This document shows, piece after piece, positions 27,687-35,985 of a DNA stretch of 64,000 nt. The stretch covers positions 689,501 to 753,500 of the forward strand of contig CP097899.1 of NCBI GenBank assembly GCA_023639215.1. Direction: 5' to 3'. Position 1 is the stretch's first letter, and each line of letters starts with the position of its first letter. This stretch comes from Candidatus Pristimantibacillus lignocellulolyticus (GTDB lineage Bacteria; Bacillota; Bacilli; Paenibacillales; Paenibacillaceae). The notes under the pieces are model-generated. The model saw only the letters and a program-made list of their open reading frames with translations, made no database searches and was not told the origin of the DNA. The position numbers and the translations under genes were made by a program.

Positions 27687-28676
27687 CTACAGTAACAAAC
27701 TCATCCAGTCTTCTTTCGTAATTGGACCAAAATAGAATGCCAAATCTATGTTATCAGAAAGTTTACTTAACTCTTCTTCTGTATAACGTATGCCAATAAG
27801 CTGCTCAGCAACTTCATTACGATCTCCACGACCGAAAAAGTCACCAAAGATCGCTGCATCTTGAATAACACCATCTTGCACATTCAGACGCACATCGAAT
27901 GTTCCGGCACCTTCAACACGTTTACGCTGTTGCATATTGAACTGCGGAGAACGCCCGTAAGTCCACTCCCAGCTACGATAACGTTCATCAGCAAGCTGAC
28001 GCACCTTTTTCCAATCTTCTTCAGTTAGTTCATAAGATTGAACTTCACCTTCGCCTGCAAAAATAGAGTGTAAAATTTTCACGCGAAACTGTTCAATCGT
28101 CATTGGCTCCTGTAAAAACTCCGTAATGTTAGCGACGCGACTTCTAACAGATTTCGTTGATTTAGAAGCATACTTTTCTGCATTTACTTTCAAAGCACTC
28201 GCAACATTTTGCATTTCAGAATTGAATAACAATGTACCGTGACTAATGATTTTCCCTCTAGAATGGAACTGTGCATTTCCCGATATTTTCTTCTCACCAA
28301 TCTGAATATCATTACGCCCTGTTAACTCGGCTTCAATACCCATAGTACGTAACGCCTCTACGACTGGCTCGGTAAACTTTTTGAAATTATGGAATGAGGA
28401 TCCATCATCTTTCATAATAAAACTAAAATTCAAGTTACCTAGATCGTGATATACTGCACCACCACCACTCATACGACGCACAATATGAATATGGTTTTCT
28501 TTCACATATTCAGCATTGATTTCTTCAACTGTATTTTGATTTTTTCCAATAATAATTGAAGGTTCATTAATATAAAATAAAAGATAATTGTTTTCAGGAA
28601 GTTGTCTGAAAATGTATTCCTCTAGGGCTAAGTTTATTGCTGGATCATGATTGCCTTCGTTACTTACAAATAACAT
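27687..28676 (-). CDS. lplA: Lipoate-protein ligase A
   Basis: 329-residue cytoplasmic enzyme that activates free lipoate with ATP and attaches it to lipoyl domains of dehydrogenase complexes or GcvH. The catalytic-domain signature RRMSGGGAVYHDLGNLNFSF is intact, as is the later lysine loop GRNDIQIGEKKISGNAQ. The C-terminal accessory domain (about 245-329) is present, so this is a full-length ligase and not an octanoyltransferase. Two leader repeat units lie upstream, in a shared intergenic region with the divergent aldo/keto reductase gene. Confidence 0.93.
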   Translation of the reverse strand: MLFVSNEGNHDPAINLALEEYIFRQLPENNYLLFYINEPSIIIGKNQNTVEEINAEYVKENHIHIVRRMSGGGAVYHDLGNLNFSFIMKDDGSSFHNFKKFTEPVVEALRTMGIEAELTGRNDIQIGEKKISGNAQFHSRGKIISHGTLLFNSEMQNVASALKVNAEKYASKSTKSVRSRVANITEFLQEPMTIEQFRVKILHSIFAGEGEVQSYELTEEDWKKVRQLADERYRSWEWTYGRSPQFNMQQRKRVEGAGTFDVRLNVQDGVIQDAAIFGDFFGRGDRNEVAEQLIGIRYTEEELSKLSDNIDLAFYFGPITKEDWMSLLL

Positions 28677-28684
28677 TATATATT

Positions 28685-28815
28685 CCCTCCTAAAACTTTT
28701 TTGATCTTCCTAATATAACTTCATTGTACAAAAAAGTTGCTTCGGAAGCATAAGCTAAATCTTTTTTGAGCTTCTTAGCGTGCTTCCTGTTACAGAAAAG
28801 TTACTTCGGAAACGT
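28685..28815 (-). promoter_or_regulatory. 5'-leader hairpin repeat, two tandem units, before lplA
   Basis: The proximal unit 28685-28751 has an ATGCTTCCGAAGCAAC box, a perfect AACTTTTTTG/CAAAAAAGTT stem and ends TTTTAGGAGGG. The distal unit 28752-28815 is more degraded (ACGTTTCCGAAG box). Confidence 0.78.
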
Positions 28816-28929
28816 AATTTCTTGAACACGTTATCATCGAATTATACTCTTAGTGAGTATCGCTTTTCAACTTTGCCTCTTAATGACATAATAAAAATAT
28901 ATCAAATGGACATGAAAAGTTTTTAGTGC

Positions 28930-28988
28930 ATGCTTTCGATGCTACTTTTCATCTACGACGATGAAATCTAAGAGAAAGTTTTAGGAGG
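28930..28988 (+). promoter_or_regulatory. 5'-leader hairpin repeat before the aldo/keto reductase gene
   Basis: ATGCTTTCGATGCTAC box, a TTTCATC/GATGAAA stem, and TTTTAGGAGG as ribosome site. A tail of an older copy (ATGAAAAGTTTTTAGTGC) directly precedes it at 28912-28929. Confidence 0.78.
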
Positions 28989-28993
28989 ATATT

Positions 28994-29965
28994 ATGAGAT
29001 ACAAACAACTTGGAAATAGTGGTTTAACGGTGTCGGCAATTGGGCTTGGAACAAATGCATTTGGCAAACGTGCAGATGCACAAACTTCTACATTAATTAT
29101 TGAACAAGCTATTCATCATGGTGTTACGTTTATAGATACAGCCAATATTTATGCTGCTACTCAATCGGAAACTATTATTGGTAATGCGATTCTCGGCAAG
29201 CGTAATGATATTGTACTTACTACAAAGGCTGGACTACCTAATGGAAAAAGTCCTAATCATAAAGGCTCTTCACGCCATCACCTTATGCAAGAACTAGAAG
29301 CAAGTTTAACTCGGCTTCAAACGGATTATGTTGATTTATATCAAATTCATACATTCGACCCGAACACTCCACTGGAGGAAACATTGCGTTGCCTTGAAGA
29401 TATGATTACATCAGGTAAAGTTCGTTATATTGGTTGCTCTAACTATCATGCTTGGGAGCTAATGAAGGCATTAGGAATTAGTGAACGACTAGGCTTATCG
29501 AAGTATATTTCTCAGCAAGTCAGTTATTCATTAGCCGATCGAACACCAGAACGTGAACTGATACCACTTTGTATCGATCAAGGTATTGGCATTATTCCGT
29601 ACTTCCCACTTGCTGGTGGTATACTAACTGGTAAGTATGAATCCTCCCTCCAAACTCCTGAAGGATCACGAGCACAAACTGATCCAAGCTTTAATCGTTT
29701 TCTAACAGAACCTACATTGAAGCTTAGTCAAGATTTACAACAAATCGCTAATCAGTATGAGACAACACCTTCAAACCTTGCCATTGCGTGGTTACTCCAT
29801 CAGCCAGTGGTAAGCACAGTTATCGTAGGCGCGACAAAGACAACACAGTTAGTAACTAATTTGGAGGCACTAGACTTTTCTATTAATGTTCAACTTATGG
29901 AACAGTTAAATAACATTAGTGAAGACTTCCGTCATGGTGAACCATTTGCGTCATATCGAATCTGA
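28994..29965 (+). CDS. Aldo/keto reductase
   Basis: 323-residue NADPH-dependent reductase of the AKR fold. N-terminal YKQLGNSGLTVSAIGLGTN, the catalytic region FIDTANIYAATQSE (Asp and Tyr of the tetrad), LTTKAGLP with the Lys, and the QIHTFDP segment with the His are all visible. The C-terminal cofactor loop VVSTVIVGATKTTQLV is intact. It looks like the YajO/Tas or general-stress AKR group. Physiological substrate unknown. Monocistronic and divergent from lplA. Confidence 0.9.
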   Translation: MRYKQLGNSGLTVSAIGLGTNAFGKRADAQTSTLIIEQAIHHGVTFIDTANIYAATQSETIIGNAILGKRNDIVLTTKAGLPNGKSPNHKGSSRHHLMQELEASLTRLQTDYVDLYQIHTFDPNTPLEETLRCLEDMITSGKVRYIGCSNYHAWELMKALGISERLGLSKYISQQVSYSLADRTPERELIPLCIDQGIGIIPYFPLAGGILTGKYESSLQTPEGSRAQTDPSFNRFLTEPTLKLSQDLQQIANQYETTPSNLAIAWLLHQPVVSTVIVGATKTTQLVTNLEALDFSINVQLMEQLNNISEDFRHGEPFASYRI

Positions 29966-30000
29966 GCATGAATTAGAAAAAACTATACTAAATACTAATA

Positions 30001-30066
30001 AAAAGACATAGCTACTGCACACGCATGCTGAATTACTCTGCATGCGTGTGTAGCGCTATGTCTTTT
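30001..30066. terminator. Bidirectional terminator after the aldo/keto reductase gene
   Basis: AAAAGACATAGC pairs with GCTATGTCTTTT around an inner GCACACGCATGC/GCATGCGTGTGT stem, between convergent genes. Confidence 0.88.
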
Positions 30067-30082
30067 GTTATCGTTGATAATA

Positions 30083-31069
30083 TTACTTAAGATCGGCTGG
30101 GAACACTAGACCAATCTGCTTACGTGCTTCATCCATAATTTCCATCGTAATAAGAGAGTTCTCGAAAGAGTTAATAGGTGATTGTTTCTTATTCTCTTCT
30201 AGTAATTGAATAAAATGTTCGATTTCATAATACATATCTTGCTCAATCGTCGGTAAACTCAAATCGACTTGCTCACCACCACGTGGATTTAATGTGATGC
30301 GACTAGGTTCACTTACGCGATCAAGCACTATGTTACCTTCTTCCCCTTGAATCTCAACAGGAAGTGATGAATTAGAGATTTTCGAATACATTACTACTGC
30401 ATCCATATCAGCGTACTCCAATATAATGCTACCTTCACCGTCTACTCCTGAATCAAGCATAAATGCTGAAGCTTTTACTGACTTCGGCTTACCAAATAAC
30501 ATGACAGCTGGATAGATACAATAGACACCGATATCCATTAATGCACCGTTAGAATATTCTGGCTTGAATGCATTGAGTACATTACCTGCTTTATACGCAT
30601 CGTAACGGGATGAGTACTGACAAAAGCTTGCGAAATAACGTCTTACTTGCCCAATCTCACTAAGATGTTCCGCTGCCTGACGAAAAGCTGGCATTGTCGT
30701 TGATTTCATTGCTTCCATAAATAGTACTTGCTTGCGTGTTGCAGTTTCAATTAATTGTTTCAATTCTTTGCTATTCGAAGTAACAGGCTTCTCACAAAGT
30801 ACATGAATGCCTTTCTCTAATGCTATTTGTGCATAATGAGCATGTAAATTCGTTGGTGAAGCAATATATAACGCTTGAATATTCCCGCTCTCAAGCATCT
30901 CTACTACATCTGTATAGCAATGAACGATATTATGTTTATCTGCAAAATTTTGAGCTGTATCTAATGAACGAGAACATACTGCTCCTACTGAGAAATTCGT
31001 CAGCATGGAGCCTGCTGCTATAAATCGATCACTAATAAAGTTAGTTCCAATGATACCGAATGAAATCAT
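30083..31069 (-). CDS. Gfo/Idh/MocA-family oxidoreductase
   Basis: 328 residues from ATG 31069 behind GAGGGATC; the frame to 31120 would run into the CYTH gene. The N-terminal Rossmann fold (FGIIGTNFISDRFIAAG) binds NAD(P), and the catalytic lysine region is VLCEKPVTSNSKEL. The C-terminal alpha/beta domain is complete. Such enzymes oxidise or reduce sugars, inositol or trans-dihydrodiols; the substrate is not readable here. It lies 26 bases after the CYTH gene, probably in one transcript. Confidence 0.88.
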   Translation of the reverse strand: MISFGIIGTNFISDRFIAAGSMLTNFSVGAVCSRSLDTAQNFADKHNIVHCYTDVVEMLESGNIQALYIASPTNLHAHYAQIALEKGIHVLCEKPVTSNSKELKQLIETATRKQVLFMEAMKSTTMPAFRQAAEHLSEIGQVRRYFASFCQYSSRYDAYKAGNVLNAFKPEYSNGALMDIGVYCIYPAVMLFGKPKSVKASAFMLDSGVDGEGSIILEYADMDAVVMYSKISNSSLPVEIQGEEGNIVLDRVSEPSRITLNPRGGEQVDLSLPTIEQDMYYEIEHFIQLLEENKKQSPINSFENSLITMEIMDEARKQIGLVFPADLK

Positions 31070-31095
31070 AAGATCCCTCTTTCTCAGTAATATAA

Positions 31096-31590
31096 TTATT
31101 TGTTTTGAAGTTGCTTCCAAACTGCTTTGTTACTATATTTTTTGTTGAAGCTAATTTCTTCTCCAAACCATGTTGGTGGAACAAATTCATTAGCTGCATC
31201 CATAGATTCAAATTCAACCTCAACAACAACAAAATCGACTTGATCATAAATATCAATTTCTACGATGATATCATTCCACTTCGCAGTAATCCGGTCTTTC
31301 GTTAACGGAACAAAACCGAATGCTGTCATCACTTGATCATAAATGACTTGGGTAATTTCATATTCAACTTCTTCACGTGCAAGTCCAACACCATTTTTAA
31401 ATGTATGTGTGTAGCTATAGTTTCCTGTAGCGGTATCCTTAATTCGTCTAACACGAAGTTCTTGATCAACATCCATTGCAATATAGGTTTGCTCAATGCG
31501 ATGTTGTGATTGCTGTTGAATAATACCTTGCTCTATTAACTGTTGCGCAGAAATTTCCAACAGATATTTACGTTCAATTTCTAATGCCAT
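31096..31590 (-). CDS. CYTH-domain triphosphate tunnel protein
   Basis: 164 residues filling one CYTH domain. The diagnostic ExExK motif is Glu4-Ile-Glu6-Arg-Lys8 (EIERKYLLE). Later basic and acidic strands (ELRVRRIKD, AKWNDIIVEIDIYDQ) line the tunnel. These enzymes hydrolyse triphosphates such as thiamine triphosphate or tripolyphosphate, or form cAMP in class IV cyclases; length and motif favour a phosphatase. Two leader repeat units stand upstream, and the oxidoreductase gene follows. Confidence 0.9.
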   Translation of the reverse strand: MALEIERKYLLEISAQQLIEQGIIQQQSQHRIEQTYIAMDVDQELRVRRIKDTATGNYSYTHTFKNGVGLAREEVEYEITQVIYDQVMTAFGFVPLTKDRITAKWNDIIVEIDIYDQVDFVVVEVEFESMDAANEFVPPTWFGEEISFNKKYSNKAVWKQLQNK

Positions 31591-31599
31591 CTTAGATTG

Positions 31600-31726
31600 C
31601 CTCCTAAACTTTTTATAGCTACTCGAGTTACTTCTTCAAGACAAAAAGTGACTTCGAAAGCATATACTAAAACTTTTATTGACCACTTGTTTTGCTTCCT
31701 GCAAATAAAAATCACATAGGAAGCAT
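31600..31726 (-). promoter_or_regulatory. 5'-leader hairpin repeat, two units, before the CYTH gene
   Basis: The proximal unit 31600-31663 has ATGCTTTCGAAGTCAC, an ACTTTTTGT/ATAAAAAGT stem (one G-U pair) and TTTAGGAGG. The distal unit 31664-31726 (ATGCTTCCTATG) is decayed. Confidence 0.75.
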
Positions 31727-31853
31727 GACCTTTTCTTATCCCTACAAGCTATCAGAATATAACGACTGATGCAAGTACTTAAAATGCAAGTTCATATATT
31801 GTGCACTCATGATACAATAGAACATAAGAGATTATTACATAAGGAGCTAGATA

Positions 31854-32999
31854 ATGGATATTACACTTATTCCGATATCACTCATCGATGAAGATAAAGA
31901 TCAACCGAGATATCAATTTAGTCAAGAAGCACTTGCAGAATTAGCTAATAGCATATCAGAAATTGGTTTGCTTTCTCCAATAAAAGTACGCACTGTAGAA
32001 AATGGTCGTTACATGATCATTTATGGTAACCGCCGTTATAAAGCTTCACTAATGGTCGGACTTGAGAAAATACCTTGCATCGTATCAACAGCAACAGATG
32101 AGATGGATATTTATTTCGAACAAATTGCCGAAAACTTAACCCGTGAAGACTTCTCCCCAATTGAAGAAGCCGAAGCCTTCCATAAATTAATGAATGACGC
32201 TCGCTTCCATAGTTCCATGAAGCTATTATCCAGTAAGCTAGGTAAGCCAGAAAGTTACATTAAAAACAAATGTGAATTATTGAAATTTGGCAATGCGGTT
32301 AAAAAACTTATTGTCGGTGGTACACAAATACGTAAAGATTGTTTGACAGAAGATCAATTAATGCCGTTAAAAGACTTGCCATTTGAATATCGTGATACAC
32401 TAGCACTTACGGCTGCAAGAGATGAATTGCCTGTTAGCGATGTTAAAAAAATTGCTAAATTGTTCAAGGATCAGAACATCTCAGATGCAACGAAAGAAAA
32501 GCTATTACTGAAAAATGGTGGCGGATTAATAGAAACCTGGTCAGTATTCGAGCAGAATCGCAAAGAAAAACTAGCTCGTGAAAAAGAACGTCAAGCAAAA
32601 GCGGAACAAGAAGAGTTACGTAAAGTTGAACAAGAAGAACTTCTTAAAGTTGAAATGGCCCAGCAACAGTTGTCCACCTATGAAGAGGGTACGCGGGAAG
32701 TATCCACAACAACTGTGCCTAACACATATGATGTAGATGAAACTAGCCAACATAGTCATAGCGCTCAATATGCTACTTCTACTCTTGTAGCTCCAAGCGT
32801 TGTAGTACAACTAGAACAGACGAGTTATACGGACTCACTAGATGGATTATTACTGCAAGCGGAGCATCTACTTACTCAGATTACTTCTGGTGATATGAAG
32901 CAGTTAGAAGCCACTTCACAGCTTTCTAACGTCATGCTAACGAAACTCCAGCTGCTAACCCAGCAATGGAAGCTAATTCAAAAAAGCAGCAATGAGTAG
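31854..32999 (+). CDS. Orphan ParB/Spo0J-family protein
   Basis: 381 residues. The ParB/Srx domain (1-100) holds the CTP-binding motifs GNRRYKAS (residues 59-66) and ENLTREDFSPIEEAEAF (about 93-109), so it looks like a true CTPase clamp. The central HTH region (about 115-215) follows (KLLSSKLGKPESYIKNK). A charged E/K/Q-rich coil (about 225-265) and a Ser/Thr-rich linker precede a C-terminal helical segment. No parA, parS-like 16-mer or replication gene is adjacent, so this is not the chromosomal Spo0J locus. Role unknown: nucleoid factor, plasmid-derived segregation protein or regulator. Confidence 0.85.
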   Translation: MDITLIPISLIDEDKDQPRYQFSQEALAELANSISEIGLLSPIKVRTVENGRYMIIYGNRRYKASLMVGLEKIPCIVSTATDEMDIYFEQIAENLTREDFSPIEEAEAFHKLMNDARFHSSMKLLSSKLGKPESYIKNKCELLKFGNAVKKLIVGGTQIRKDCLTEDQLMPLKDLPFEYRDTLALTAARDELPVSDVKKIAKLFKDQNISDATKEKLLLKNGGGLIETWSVFEQNRKEKLAREKERQAKAEQEELRKVEQEELLKVEMAQQQLSTYEEGTREVSTTTVPNTYDVDETSQHSHSAQYATSTLVAPSVVVQLEQTSYTDSLDGLLLQAEHLLTQITSGDMKQLEATSQLSNVMLTKLQLLTQQWKLIQKSSNE

Positions 33000-33007
33000 C
33001 GAAGTAG

Positions 33008-33059
33008 CTTCAAAAAGCGTGCTCCACCTGCTCGACTTCGAAAGCCCATTTTTTGAACC
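33008..33059. repeat. Remnant of the inverted-repeat element, copy B
   Basis: Only the two ends are left: TTCAAAAAGCGTGCTC... and ...GAAAGCCCATTTTTTGAACC, with CACCTGCTCGA matching the inverted left end of copy A. It starts 9 bases after the ParB stop codon. Confidence 0.6.
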
Positions 33060-33093
33060 GTCATCGTAAACGGTAAACGAACATATATAACAA

Positions 33094-33154
33094 AAGAAAT
33101 GCCTTGTTTTGTGATTCGACAGTCTCTTTGTCGTAACCTTAGCGGGCATTTCTT
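33094..33154. terminator. Imperfect hairpin between ParB and Na/Pi transporter genes
   Basis: AAGAAATGCC and GGCATTTCTT pair at the ends, with TCGACA...TTGTCG inside. It lies between convergent genes; a bidirectional terminator is likely but the structure has bulges. Confidence 0.55.
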
Positions 33155-34768
33155 CTATTTCAATACGTATTCAGCTATATTTTTACTATGATCCCCAATA
33201 CGCTCCAAGTTGCTCAAAACATCAAGAAAAATCGCACCTGCATTACCCCGGCAACGATTATCATGAAGCCGCTTGAAATGACCAGTTCGGAACTCAAGTT
33301 CCATTCGATCTAGATCTGCTTCTCTTCCTAATACATCAGCGGCTGCTGAACGATCATTTTGCTCAAGTGCATATATGACACGAGAAATAATCCACTCGGC
33401 TGCATCAAACATCGTATGCAATTGTTCTAATGCTTCCTTAGAAAATTGTAGTCGATTGCGAATGCAATAATCAGCTAATTCCACTACATTATCTGCATGA
33501 TCACCAATACGTTCAATATCATTAACGATATGAAGTAATCCAGTTGCTTTCTCAGATTCTTGTGCCGTAAGTCCATGTTGATGGATTCGTACCATATAAT
33601 CGGTAATTTGATGATCCAATTCATTAACAAGTGTTTCTTTCTTCAGTGCCAGATTCGCAGAACGAGAATCTTGCTCAAAAAAATAATGAGACGCATGTAG
33701 CAATGTTTCGCGGGCAATTGTGCCCATACGGATGACCTCATATTGTGCTTGTCCTAGTGCAACACTCGGTGTAGCTAGTAATCGCTTGTCTAAATATTGT
33801 GCACCAAAAATAACTTCCGCTGTAGTGTGTTGCGTCTGAATAACGCTATTTGCTAATTTAAGAAGTAATGGTGTAAATATAATAAAGATTATTCCTGTGA
33901 TAAGTTGGAATATTCCATGTGCCGTAGCAAGTTGCATTTTGATTTGTAGCACTTTACCTAGCCATTCTATAATTGAATAGATCGGTTGTTGTAATAGTAG
34001 AAAAATAGTCGTGCCACATACGTAGTATATGACATGTAGAAATACTACCCGCTTTGCTTTGATAGTAGCACCAATAACTGCAATACATGCTATAACTGCC
34101 GAACCTATATTACTTCCTAATAAGATTAGAATCGCACCATCCAACTGAACTAGCCCTTCATTAGCAATCGTTTGTAATACACCTATTGCAGCATTAGAAC
34201 TTGTAAAGAGTAACGTCAAAACTATCCCCATAATAATGCCAAACAAAGGGATATCGGATAAATTCAGCATAAATTCATTCGTATAATGGGAAAGCGAAAG
34301 AAATTGCAAACCATTTCTTGTTATTGATAATCCTAGAAATAATGCGCCAAAACCAAACACAACTTGCCCGATATACTGTAGTCGTTTGTAATGAACGAAT
34401 AATAATAAAATAACCCCAACTGTAATGATAGGTAATGCATAATTTTCTATATCAATACCAACCATGAAAATTGTTACCGTCGTACCAATATTAGCACCGA
34501 TAAGCACACTAATCGCTTGTCTTAAACTCAGTATATTGGCATTCATCAGTCCGATTATTAAAATAATTGCCCCTGTGGAACTTTGGAATAATATAGTTAT
34601 TAGAATTCCGACAAGTACACCGAGTAACGGATGAAATGTATAGGTAGCAAGCCAATGACGAATATTATCACCTGCGGTTTTTTGCAAACCATCGGATAAG
34701 TACTTAATTCCGAATAAGAAAATTGCAATACCACCTACAATGTGAAAGATCGTATCTTGTATACTCAC
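33155..34768 (-). CDS. Na/Pi cotransporter family protein (NptA-like, with PhoU domain)
   Basis: 537 residues, GTG start at 34768 behind GGAGGAG. Two PF02690-type repeats with the QSSTGAIILIIGLM (first) and LFTSSNAAIGVL (second) motifs lie within about eight to ten helices (1-310), followed by a PhoU-like cytoplasmic helical domain (about 340-535, with DIERIGDHADNVVE and LERIGDHSKNIAEY). It probably moves phosphate or another anion with sodium and may be regulatory. The promoter region holds a perfect 22-bp palindrome. Confidence 0.9.
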   Translation of the reverse strand: MSIQDTIFHIVGGIAIFLFGIKYLSDGLQKTAGDNIRHWLATYTFHPLLGVLVGILITILFQSSTGAIILIIGLMNANILSLRQAISVLIGANIGTTVTIFMVGIDIENYALPIITVGVILLLFVHYKRLQYIGQVVFGFGALFLGLSITRNGLQFLSLSHYTNEFMLNLSDIPLFGIIMGIVLTLLFTSSNAAIGVLQTIANEGLVQLDGAILILLGSNIGSAVIACIAVIGATIKAKRVVFLHVIYYVCGTTIFLLLQQPIYSIIEWLGKVLQIKMQLATAHGIFQLITGIIFIIFTPLLLKLANSVIQTQHTTAEVIFGAQYLDKRLLATPSVALGQAQYEVIRMGTIARETLLHASHYFFEQDSRSANLALKKETLVNELDHQITDYMVRIHQHGLTAQESEKATGLLHIVNDIERIGDHADNVVELADYCIRNRLQFSKEALEQLHTMFDAAEWIISRVIYALEQNDRSAAADVLGREADLDRMELEFRTGHFKRLHDNRCRGNAGAIFLDVLSNLERIGDHSKNIAEYVLK

Positions 34769-34830
34769 AATAGCTCCTCCAAAATAAATATCATTTACAA
34801 TTTAAAAATGATCTAGCATTAATTTGTAAC

Positions 34831-34852
34831 ATGAATGAAATATTTCATTCAT
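34831..34852. promoter_or_regulatory. Perfect 22-bp palindrome upstream of the Na/Pi transporter gene
   Basis: ATGAATGAAAT and its exact inverse ATTTCATTCAT meet with no spacer, 63 bases before the GTG start. The TGAATGA/TCATTCA half-sites are those of TetR-family FadR operators (consensus TGAATGAMTANTCATTCA), but two bases further apart. No TetR gene is nearby. Confidence 0.6.
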
Positions 34853-34914
34853 CTTGCCTTAATATTAATTGGCTATACTTCTAAGTGACCCCCTTTTTAA
34901 TAATATAAACTTTC

Positions 34915-34947
34915 GACCCACAGCCCGTTGCTGTGGGTCCCTTTTTT
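34915..34947 (+). terminator. Plus-strand intrinsic terminator with no plus-strand gene before it
   Basis: GACCCACAG pairs with CTGTGGGTC across a 7-base loop and is followed by CCTTTTTTG on plus only. Both flanking genes are on minus, so this would end an unannotated plus-strand transcript or antisense RNA. Confidence 0.6.
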
Positions 34948-34948
34948 G

Positions 34949-35764
34949 TTAAGACATATTTTGCTCGTACCAATCCCAGAATAATCCCACTTGTTCAGGC
35001 TTATGGGCATCAGATCCATACACACATTCAATGCCTAATTCTGTCGCTTGCTTAATAAACCAACTAGGAACATAAGCTTGTTCACATGTTGCTACTCTGA
35101 ATCCAGCAACATTAATATCTACTCCTACGCCACTCTCTTGTAACAGCGGTAGTAATTGTTCCAAACGTGACCTCATTAGTGATTCAGATATAGGAGGTAA
35201 CTTATGAGCAAATTTGGTAATAAGATTCAAGTGACCAATTCGTTTCCGCATATTAAGCCCACTAGCATGCTCGATAGCAAGTTCCACATGATCGAAATAA
35301 ATATCAATCAATGTTTCCATTGAACCATAATATTGTAAAAGATTATGTGTGAAATCTTCGGCTGTGAAGTCAACACAATACATTGCATCTTGTCCAGGTA
35401 AGTAATGTACGGAATAGACAACATCCTCAAGTAAGTGTCCCCATTTACTAATAAGTTCATCAGTATAATCTGTCCGACCGTGTAAATAGTCCAATTCTAA
35501 TCCAATTGTTACTTCTATTCTGTCTGCATACTTTTCCTTTACTTGCTGTACGTAGGTAAAATATTGTTCTAATTCCTCTTCTGGCATCGCTAATTCTTGA
35601 AACAATGACTCGTTATTAATCCACCCTGCTGGAATTGGAGGATGTTCAGTTACAGAATAACGAGTGAAACCTAATTCTATCGCCTGCTCTACATATTTCT
35701 CTAATGGAGCATCATTACCATGATAGCAAAATTGTGTATGTGTATGGCCGTCCCATTTCATCAT
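34949..35764 (-). CDS. PHP-family histidinol-phosphatase (HisJ-like)
   Basis: 271 residues from ATG 35764 (GAGGTG 6 bases before). The N-terminal PHP metal motif is DGHTHTQFCYHG, followed by SVTEHPPIP, LDYLHGRTDY, VYSVHYLPGQD, GHLNLITKF and the C-terminal GSDAHKPEQVG, all ligand-bearing strands of the polymerase-and-histidinol-phosphatase fold. It would hydrolyse L-histidinol phosphate in histidine synthesis, as HisJ of B. subtilis. No other his gene is present, so another phosphoester substrate is possible. Confidence 0.85.
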   Translation of the reverse strand: MMKWDGHTHTQFCYHGNDAPLEKYVEQAIELGFTRYSVTEHPPIPAGWINNESLFQELAMPEEELEQYFTYVQQVKEKYADRIEVTIGLELDYLHGRTDYTDELISKWGHLLEDVVYSVHYLPGQDAMYCVDFTAEDFTHNLLQYYGSMETLIDIYFDHVELAIEHASGLNMRKRIGHLNLITKFAHKLPPISESLMRSRLEQLLPLLQESGVGVDINVAGFRVATCEQAYVPSWFIKQATELGIECVYGSDAHKPEQVGLFWDWYEQNMS

Positions 35765-35985
35765 AACTAGCACCTCGAAATATCTTTATTTTTATATTTT
35801 TGTCGTAAGTCCATTCTACCCTATATAACTATTGAAAGTGAATAATTTAAGGTTATTATATTTAGTTTCACTTTTATTATATGAAACGCTTAATGAAATC
35901 AGTGAAATTATTATTAAGTGCAACCTTTATATAGTCGTATGCGTCTCTAGTTGTGACATATATGTAAAAAGGAGCCTAACTAAAC

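Noticed and set aside
31854..32999. ParB as marker of the replication origin
   Set aside because: No soj/parA, dnaA, rsmG or mnmG neighbours and no parS-like sequence noticed.
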